Below, in pieces: positions 16,701 through 21,284 of a stretch of 21,284 bases of DNA. Every line of letters begins with the position of its first letter. Position 1 is the first letter of the stretch. A model generated the notes under the pieces. It worked only from the letters and a program-made list of their open reading frames with translations, was not told the DNA's origin and did not search any database. The position numbers were made by a program, and so were the translations under genes. Source of the stretch: RGIG5612 sp045600845 (GTDB taxonomy: Bacteria; Bacillota; Clostridia; Lachnospirales; Lachnospiraceae); contig JAZRYR010000042.1 of NCBI GenBank assembly GCA_045600845.1, positions 1 to 21,284 on the forward strand, written 5' to 3'.

Positions 16701-17274
16701 TTATCCGGGAAATATTGAGTCTTTCATTTTCCAGTTTTCTCAGCGCGATATTCTTTCTCTTTTTGTACTTAACAATACCTACCGCTTCATCGAACAGTTC
16801 TCTTCTTTCCTCAGGCTTTCCCTGAAGGATCTTATCGATCTGGCCCTGTCCGATAATAGAATAACCTTCCTTACCAATACCAGTATCATATAAAAGTTCC
16901 TGCACATCTCTTAATCTGCATACGGAGCCATTAATCATGTATTCACTTTCACCAGAGCGGAATACACGACGGGAAATCGTTACTTCCTCAAAATCCACTT
17001 TCAGCTTATGGTCCGAGTTATCCAGTGTGATGGCAACAAAAGCAAAGCCTAAAGGCTTTCTGGTCGCCGTTCCTGCGAAAATAACATCCTCCATCTTTGA
17101 GCCACGAAGCTGTTTAATCTTCTGCTCGCCAAGAACCCAGCGCACGGCATCCGCAACATTACTTTTGCCGGAGCCATTAGGGCCTACGATTCCCGTTATT
17201 CCATCCGGAAAGTCAAATACTATTTTTTTTGCAAAGCTTTTGAATCCTTGAATTTCTATAGTCTTTAAATACAT
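13708..17274 (-). CDS. smc: Chromosome segregation ATPase SMC
   Basis: Full-length SMC, 1188 residues. The N-terminal head has Walker A GPNGSGKS (31-38). Long coiled coils flank a hinge at roughly 500-670, with its Gly-rich LNRGGALTGGAF segment. The C-terminal head carries the ABC signature LSGGEK (1090-1095), Walker B CILDEIEAALDD (D1118, E1119) and the H-loop in ITHRRGTME. SMC dimers with ScpA/ScpB load on DNA and extrude loops to organise and separate daughter chromosomes. The ATG follows AGGTGG and is eight bases after rnc, so the gene belongs to the plsX-acpP-rnc-smc-rnhB transcript. Its very dense Glu/Lys coiled coil explains the many long antisense open frames here. Confidence 0.98.
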   Translation of the reverse strand: MYLKTIEIQGFKSFAKKIVFDFPDGITGIVGPNGSGKSNVADAVRWVLGEQKIKQLRGSKMEDVIFAGTATRKPLGFAFVAITLDNSDHKLKVDFEEVTISRRVFRSGESEYMINGSVCRLRDVQELLYDTGIGKEGYSIIGQGQIDKILQGKPEERRELFDEAVGIVKYKKRKNIALRKLENERLNISRIKDILSELSRQVGPLRRQSEAADKYVKYREELKNYDINLFLIENGELRKKIKEHHEKEGIASADLKESQVLFENAKIEYEKLSENILQLDAQINEIKNKIAQGDVIKENLSGQIRVLEEQINSMNEAESRFRQRQEELTAQIKETEENKNKTQQEKDDNQKVLTEAIAKANDQDSKVLGIQNQSEEIRLEIEKNKERLIKLVNVKGQINARKERLEAMMEQMTKRREELTSDIEKYASDKKAQEEKVQKLEEEYQEASEKVSDLEAIIQEKNEDLKEADSEIADSNRQLGIAKQLKITNEAKLDSLRNITERYEGYGSSIKEVMKLKEKKSGIHGVVADIIKVDKKYEIAIETALGGNIQNIVTDTENTAKEAIEYLKANKLGRATFLPLKAVTGRTEFKNTDVLDENGVLGLASSLVNVEERYEGVAKYLLGRIVVVDSINNAIRIARKYNYSLIIVTLEGELLNRGGALTGGAFKNKSNLLGRRREIEELETSVKELGDKQANLEKKIELVERRKGILESELSDTKAILQESRIYLNTIKINLEQANEKQAEIIDDFKNVNKESEAIEEQTGSINNENLSLNDELDANQKENERINNVILELEEKQSSLRTVEAEQLLLAQNMKVDNSRLVEQNSFLTNTIIRLENELEKLNNDRATLKKNEENSLKDAEDKKAEIENIVNTLSQAEEDRKALSEELEELSAEKEKQAGSHKGFIDKREEYAEKVAELEKELIRLSSSREKLEERFENRSSYIWDEYELTYNNALGLRDENLTDAREMRDRINEIKAAIKGLGVINVGAIEEYKEVSERHAFLSGQYEDLLKAEADLVKIIKDLDKQMRIQFNSEFKKICDEFSKVFREMFGGGTGKIELEEDVDILDAGISIIAQPPGKKLQNMLQLSGGEKALTAIAVLFAIQNLKPSPFCILDEIEAALDDANISRYAEYLHKLSKDIQFIIITHRRGTMEAADRLYGITMQEKGVSTLISVDLADIKDEDIA

Positions 17275-17282
17275 CTTTCCAC

Positions 17283-17981
17283 CTAATTATTGTTCTTGTT
17301 GATCCGTGAAATAGCTTCTTCCGCAGCTTTCTGCTGGGCAGCTTTTTTGGAATGTCCACGGCCTCTGCCGATTTCAAATCCATTTAGGAAAGCCGCTATT
17401 TCAAATACTTTGTCATGAGCCGGTCCTGACTCGCTGAGCAGCTCATACTTCAGGGAATTATTTCCATTTCTCTGGGTAAGTTCCTGAAGCCTTGTCTTTG
17501 CATCAAAAAACAGGTCCTTGTTCTCAAGTCCCTTAATTAAATGCTCGTTAATAAAACGTCTTACTACTTTTTCATCGCCGGAATCGATGTAGATGGCAGC
17601 AACCAATGCTTCAAAGGCATCCGATGTAATCGACGCCCGTTCTCTTCCGCCGGAACGTGATTCACCTTTGCCCATGCGCAGATATTCCCCTAAATGAATA
17701 ACTTTTGCACATTCTGCAAGGCTTTTTTCGCACACCATAGAAGCCCTGAGCTTCGTCATGTCGCCTTCAGGGAAGCTGTCATATTTGTTAAAAAGATACT
17801 CGCTAATATAAAACTCGATTATAGCGTCACCAAAAAACTCAAACCGTTCGTTATCTTCTAAAAGATTGTCCTTCGATTTGTTTTCGTTCACATAGGAACT
17901 GTGAGTCAGCGCAGTTTTCAGATATTCTATGTTGGTGAAGTTATAACCGATTATATTCTCCAAATCGGTTAAATTTGCCAT
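17283..17981 (-). CDS. rnc: Ribonuclease III
   Basis: A 232-residue RNase III. The catalytic-domain signature NERFEFFGDAIIEF is at 44-57 (E48, D52), the second metal-binding pair is D121/E124 in SDAFEAL, and the C-terminal double-stranded-RNA-binding domain runs from about 160 to 228, ending with GRGRGHSKKAAQQKAAEEA. It cuts double-stranded RNA in ribosomal RNA precursors and messages. The start overlaps the acpP stop by one base (TAATG) and lacks a strong ribosome site of its own, which indicates translational coupling. Order acpP-rnc-smc is the standard one in Firmicutes. Confidence 0.97.
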   Translation of the reverse strand: MANLTDLENIIGYNFTNIEYLKTALTHSSYVNENKSKDNLLEDNERFEFFGDAIIEFYISEYLFNKYDSFPEGDMTKLRASMVCEKSLAECAKVIHLGEYLRMGKGESRSGGRERASITSDAFEALVAAIYIDSGDEKVVRRFINEHLIKGLENKDLFFDAKTRLQELTQRNGNNSLKYELLSESGPAHDKVFEIAAFLNGFEIGRGRGHSKKAAQQKAAEEAISRINKNNN

Positions 17982-18211
17982 TATTTCACTGCATTTCTGA
18001 TGGCATCTGCAGCATCTCCAACAGTTACGATGGATTCTGCCTGGCTGTCATCGATTGTAATGTCAAAAGAATCTTCTATCGCAGTAATGATCTCGAAAAT
18101 ATCGAGGGAATCTGCGCCAAGGTCATCGATAAATTTTGTTTCTTCTGTTATTGTTTCCGGTTCAATATTCAGAACTTCGCCAATGATCTGTGTTAATTTT
18201 TCAAATTCCAT
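17981..18211 (-). CDS. acpP: Acyl carrier protein
   Basis: A 76-residue acidic protein with the phosphopantetheine attachment serine S35 in LGADSLDIFE. It carries growing acyl chains for fatty acid and phospholipid synthesis in the cytoplasm and delivers acyl groups to PlsX, encoded just upstream. I chose the ATG at 18211 because GGAGG lies five to six bases before it and the length fits the family; an in-frame ATG at 18235 would only add eight residues and has no ribosome site. The stop codon overlaps the rnc start. Confidence 0.97.
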   Translation of the reverse strand: MEFEKLTQIIGEVLNIEPETITEETKFIDDLGADSLDIFEIITAIEDSFDITIDDSQAESIVTVGDAADAIRNAVK

Positions 18212-18249
18212 AATGTCCTCCAAATTATGTATCATTGTTATGAAAATTT

Positions 18250-19275
18250 TTAATTTTCCGTTTCTTTATTTAATTCTAAGTTTGCCGCTATTTTACCAGG
18301 AATATCTGCCGTCGCAAAGGCTACACACTGTAAAACAGCATTTTTAATTTCGATTGCCTTTGAACTGCCATGAGGCTTTACCACTAAATTCTTAAGTCCC
18401 AGCATCGGTGCCCCGCCATAAGCTTCACTGGAAAAATCCTTCATCATGTTCTTCAGGTCTTTCTTAATAAGTAAACCACCGATTTTCGTCTTCAGACTGG
18501 TCATGAGAGAACCTTTTATTTTTGTAATAAGAGCTCCTGACACTCCTTCATAAGTTTTCAGGAAAACATTTCCCGTAAATGCATCACATACAGCTACATC
18601 AACTTCCCCTTCCGGAATACCTCTGCCTTCGACACTTCCAATAAAGTTAATGCCTTTACACTCTTTCAAAAGCGGGAAAGTTTCCTTTACAAGAGCATTT
18701 CCTTTTTCTTCTTCTTCGCCAATGTTTATGATTCCGACACGCGGGTTCTTTACGCCGACCATGCTTTCCATGTAAATGGACCCCATCTGGGCAAACTGGA
18801 CCAACATATCCGCTCTGGCATCCACATTCGCTCCACAGTCAATGATCAAAGTCATACCCTTCAGCGTTGGTACCATGAATGCCAAGGCTCCTCTTTCGAT
18901 TCCACGGATTCTTCCGATGATGACCTGACCACCGACCAACAACGCTCCGGTAGAGCCACAAGAAACCATCGCATCCGCCTCGCCGTTTTTTACGGCATAC
19001 ATGGCGGTAACCATAGACGAGTCTTTTTTTGTTTTGATTGCTTTTACAGGTGGTTCCGCCGTCTCAATTACCGTCGGGGCATGAACGACGATAATCTGTT
19101 CCTTGTTATAGGAATATTTAGAAAGTTCTGCGTTTATTTTTTCTTCAATGCCAAACAGCTTCACGCAAACATTTGTATTTGCATTCACGGCTTCTACTGC
19201 GCCTTTTACCTGCTCTGCAGGAGCAAAGTCGCCGCCCATAGCATCCAATGCAACGATAACTTTCTTTTCTTCCAA
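18250..19275 (-). CDS. plsX: Phosphate acyltransferase PlsX
   Basis: A 341-residue protein with the family's N-terminal VALDAMGGDFAP (8-19), VSCGSTGALL and C-terminal LVVKPHGSS segments. PlsX converts acyl-ACP and phosphate to acyl phosphate, which PlsY uses to acylate glycerol-3-phosphate; it works at the inner face of the membrane. The start codon is TTG, six bases behind GGGAGGG; no in-frame ATG lies upstream of the conserved N-terminus, and the family motif begins within ten residues, so TTG is well supported. It heads the operon and is preceded by its own promoter. No rpmF or fapR gene is next to it, unlike in many Firmicutes. Confidence 0.96.
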   Translation of the reverse strand: MEEKKVIVALDAMGGDFAPAEQVKGAVEAVNANTNVCVKLFGIEEKINAELSKYSYNKEQIIVVHAPTVIETAEPPVKAIKTKKDSSMVTAMYAVKNGEADAMVSCGSTGALLVGGQVIIGRIRGIERGALAFMVPTLKGMTLIIDCGANVDARADMLVQFAQMGSIYMESMVGVKNPRVGIINIGEEEEKGNALVKETFPLLKECKGINFIGSVEGRGIPEGEVDVAVCDAFTGNVFLKTYEGVSGALITKIKGSLMTSLKTKIGGLLIKKDLKNMMKDFSSEAYGGAPMLGLKNLVVKPHGSSKAIEIKNAVLQCVAFATADIPGKIAANLELNKETEN

Positions 19276-19354
19276 AACAATCCCTCCCTGACCTAGCCCT
19301 GACCAGTTTTTTTACATCAAAAGACTTGGCTCTTGCGAAGCCATTTTCTACATA

Positions 19355-19383
19355 ATTTTACTAAATGCCCTTACGATTTTCAA
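19355..19383 (-). promoter_or_regulatory. Sigma-A promoter of the plsX operon
   Basis: On the minus strand TTGAAA (19378-19383) and TAAAAT (19355-19360) are separated by exactly 17 bases; each matches consensus at 5 of 6. A small hairpin (TGGCT/AGCCA, about 19327-19343) lies in the leader. The TTG start of plsX is roughly 70 bases downstream of the expected transcription start. Confidence 0.75.
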
Positions 19384-19394
19384 GATATTTCCTA

Positions 19395-19423
19395 TTGAAT
19401 ATAAATGCTCGTTGTAATATAAT
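19395..19423 (+). promoter_or_regulatory. Sigma-A promoter of gdhA
   Basis: TTGAAT (19395-19400) and a perfect TATAAT (19418-19423) with a 17-base spacer, pointing right. It sits back to back with the plsX promoter, the two -35 boxes being only 11 bases apart, so a regulator bound between them could affect both. Confidence 0.8.
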
Positions 19424-19443
19424 TTTCAAAATAATTTTAGTAA

Positions 19444-19457
19444 TTTACCTTGGTAAA
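19444..19457. promoter_or_regulatory. Palindrome in the gdhA leader, candidate operator
   Basis: TTTACC-TT-GGTAAA is a perfect 6+2+6 inverted repeat. It lies about 20 to 35 bases past the TATAAT box and just before the ribosome site, where a bound repressor would block elongation or, as RNA, mask translation. The regulator is unknown. Confidence 0.5.
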
Positions 19458-19483
19458 GTTATAAAAAAAAGGAAGTGAAAAAA

Positions 19484-20830
19484 ATGGCTTTAACAAATGA
19501 ATATTTAAAAAGAGTTTATGACGGTCTAGCTGAAAGATGCGCCAATGAAAAAGAATTTCTTCAGGCAGTGGAAGAAGTTTTTGAAAGCCTTGAACCGGTA
19601 ATTGAAAAACATCCCGAGTATGAAAAAGCCGGCATCATGGAAAGAATCGTTGAACCGGAAAGAACGATTCTGTTCCGCGTTCCATGGGTGGATGACAATG
19701 GTCAGGTACAGGTCAACCGTGGCTATCGTGTTCAGTTCAACTCTGCAATCGGGCCTTATAAAGGCGGCTTACGTTTCCATCCGAGCGTAAATCTGTCTGT
19801 CATGAAATTCTTAGGTCTTGAGCAGATTTTCAAGAACAGCTTAACTACCCTTCCTATGGGCGGCGGCAAAGGTGGTTCCGATTTTGATCCTAAGGGAAAA
19901 TCCGACAACGAAGTTATGCGTTTCTGCCAGAGCTTCATGAATGAATTATATCGGCATATTGGTCCGGATACGGATGTTCCTGCTGGCGATATCGGTGTTG
20001 GTTCCCGTGAAGTCGGATATCTTTTCGGACAGTATAAAAAACTTGCAAACGAATTCACCGGCGTCCTTACCGGAAAATTAGTAGGTTCCGGCGGATCTTT
20101 AGTACGTACCCAGGCTACTGGCTATGGCTTATGCTATTTCACAAACGAATTACTGAAAACCAACGGTACATCTTTTGATGGAAAAACCGTTGTTGTATCC
20201 GGTGCAGGAAATGTTGCAATTTACGCAGCGGTAAAAGCTACCGAACTTGGTGGGAAAGTTGTTGCTATGTGTGACTCTAACGGATATATTTATGATCCGG
20301 AAGGCGTAGATATCGAAATTATTAAAGACATCAAAGAAGTCCGCAGAGCTAGAATCAAAGAATATGTTGACGCAGTTCCTCGTGCTACTTATACCGAAGG
20401 ATGCAAAGGCATCTGGACCGTTAAATGTGATATCGCTCTTCCATGCGCTACTCAGAATGAAATCGACGGAGAAAGTGCGAAAGCTCTTATCGCAAACGGC
20501 ATTATGTGCCTCTGCGAGGGCGCAAATATGCCTTCTACGCCAGAAGCAATCGCTGCATTCCAGAATGCAGGCGTTCTCTTCGGACCTGCAAAAGCTTGCA
20601 ATGCCGGTGGCGTAGCTACCAGCGGTCTGGAAATGACCCAGAACAGCGAACGAATTTACTGGTCCGCGGAAGAAGTTGATGAGAAACTCCACAGCATTAT
20701 GGTCAACATCTACAATGCATGTGAAGATGCTGCAAAAGAAGCTGGAAAACCTGGCAACCTGGCTGTAGGCGCTAACGTTGCAGGCTTCCTGAAAGTAGCA
20801 AATGCAATGATCTGGCAGGGAATCTGCTGA
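19484..20830 (+). CDS. gdhA: NADP-specific glutamate dehydrogenase
   Basis: A 448-residue hexameric-type glutamate dehydrogenase (E. coli GdhA is 447). The substrate site is intact: K93 in GPYKGGLRFHP, catalytic K129 in LPMGGGKGGSDFDPKG, and D169 in PAGDIGVG. The nucleotide fold has GAGNVA (240-245) and ends its second strand with MCDSNG. Length and the closest motifs are those of the NADP-dependent biosynthetic group; cofactor choice is inferred from this. It makes glutamate from 2-oxoglutarate and ammonia, or the reverse. I prefer the ATG at 19484, eight bases behind GGAAG, over the in-frame GTG at 19475, which lies inside that ribosome site. It is a single-gene transcript with its own promoter and terminator. 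Confidence 0.97.
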   Translation: MALTNEYLKRVYDGLAERCANEKEFLQAVEEVFESLEPVIEKHPEYEKAGIMERIVEPERTILFRVPWVDDNGQVQVNRGYRVQFNSAIGPYKGGLRFHPSVNLSVMKFLGLEQIFKNSLTTLPMGGGKGGSDFDPKGKSDNEVMRFCQSFMNELYRHIGPDTDVPAGDIGVGSREVGYLFGQYKKLANEFTGVLTGKLVGSGGSLVRTQATGYGLCYFTNELLKTNGTSFDGKTVVVSGAGNVAIYAAVKATELGGKVVAMCDSNGYIYDPEGVDIEIIKDIKEVRRARIKEYVDAVPRATYTEGCKGIWTVKCDIALPCATQNEIDGESAKALIANGIMCLCEGANMPSTPEAIAAFQNAGVLFGPAKACNAGGVATSGLEMTQNSERIYWSAEEVDEKLHSIMVNIYNACEDAAKEAGKPGNLAVGANVAGFLKVANAMIWQGIC

Positions 20831-20885
20831 TCTATGTATTCGTCTTTGTCAAAGACCTGATTCATACACAATAAATCAAAATATG

Positions 20886-20925
20886 AAATAGCCGATGACT
20901 TTCTAAAAGCCCTCGGCTATTTTTA
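20886..20925 (+). terminator. Rho-independent terminator of gdhA
   Basis: Stem AAATAGCCGA (20886-20895) with TCGGCTATTT (20913-20922), loop of 17 bases, then TTTATTG. A smaller hairpin, GTCTTT/AAAGAC (20842-20856), lies between the stop codon and this terminator. Confidence 0.9.
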
Positions 20926-21284
20926 TTGCCTCAGAATATTAAGAGAAAGATTCTATAATCGCATCCGTCATTGAATCTCTGTATGCCAAATTAAAATTTG
21001 AATAGATGGTATTACCTTGTAAAATCAGAATTTGCGGAGATATTCTTGGCTCATCAATCCAGAATTTGAGGAATTTTTCGGTAAATAAGCCATTTGGAAG
21101 ACTTGCTCTGAAAAAAACAGCAAAAAAAATTCGGTTTGGCATAATATAACCATGAAAAAAACGGTTTATTTCTATAATTTCGCAGGATTTTGATCAAAAA
21201 CCGTCTTATTTCATTGCAATCCATGATGTTTACATGAAAAATAAGGAGAAATCCGTCGACGATTCATGCCAAAACGAAAAAATC
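20923..21284. other. Unassigned right-hand stretch, no confident gene
   Basis: Past the gdhA terminator the sequence is AT-rich. An open frame on the minus strand at 20939-21142 (67 codons from an ATG) has no ribosome site and no recognised family; it could be a small gene, a gene remnant or chance. An inverted repeat ACGGTTT (21161-21167) / AAACCGT (21198-21204) follows. On the plus strand AAGGAG at 21243-21248 and ATGs at 21234 and 21266 open frames that run off the window edge, but the spacing from the ribosome site is poor for both. I assign no gene here. Confidence 0.5.

Noticed and set aside
20150..20692. Minus-strand frame of 180 codons inside gdhA
   Set aside because: It is entirely antisense to a complete glutamate dehydrogenase and shows no family features.
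21266..21284. Start of a carB-like gene (MPKRKN) at the right edge
   Set aside because: Only six residues are visible, the ribosome site is about 17 bases away, and this short N-terminus occurs in unrelated proteins.

Overview
The window looks like the chromosome of a strictly anaerobic, low-to-moderate GC clostridial Firmicute. The reasons are Shine-Dalgarno-rich starts (GGAGG), the low-GC Firmicute block plsX-acpP-rnc-smc, a one-carbon cluster with formate-tetrahydrofolate ligase and an FchA-type cyclohydrolase, a corrinoid protein with its pterin methyltransferase, and an iron-sulfur flavoprotein. No phage, insertion sequence, CRISPR array, tRNA or rRNA gene was found. All confident genes except gdhA lie on the minus strand.

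Layout from left to right: (1) 1-246, a non-coding stretch with a cluster of short direct and inverted repeats downstream of the ATP synthase operon. (2) 247-7155, an F-type ATP synthase operon read right to left as atpB-atpE-atpF-atpA-atpG-atpD-atpC, ending in an iron-sulfur flavoprotein gene 10 bases behind atpC. There is no atpH. Instead, the first ~75 residues of AtpA align without gaps to the C-terminal domain of the delta subunit, so this appears to be a delta(C-terminal)-alpha fusion. The c subunit also carries an extra N-terminal hydrophobic segment. (3) 7156-7349, the atp leader with a probable promoter and a strong terminator-like hairpin that any transcript entering the operon must cross. 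(4) 7350-11105, folate one-carbon genes read as folC-fhs-(terminator)-fchA. (5) 11375-12874, a two-gene module for methyl transfer between tetrahydrofolate and a corrinoid protein, closed by a very strong terminator. (6) 13048-19275, plsX-acpP-rnc-smc-rnhB, tightly packed, with plsX starting at TTG. (7) 19484-20830, divergent gdhA (NADP-type glutamate dehydrogenase) with its own promoter, a palindrome in the leader and a terminator. (8) 20923-21284, no gene that can be supported with confidence.

Taken together, folC supplies polyglutamylated folate, Fhs activates formate to 10-formyl-THF, and FchA converts between 10-formyl- and 5,10-methenyl-THF. The methyltransferase/corrinoid pair exchanges methyl groups with methyl-THF. 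No carbon monoxide dehydrogenase/acetyl-CoA synthase and no substrate-specific methyltransferase is present here, so acetogenesis or methylotrophic growth is possible but not shown by this window. The most notable observation is the apparent remodelling of the ATP synthase stator, with delta reduced to a domain fused to alpha.
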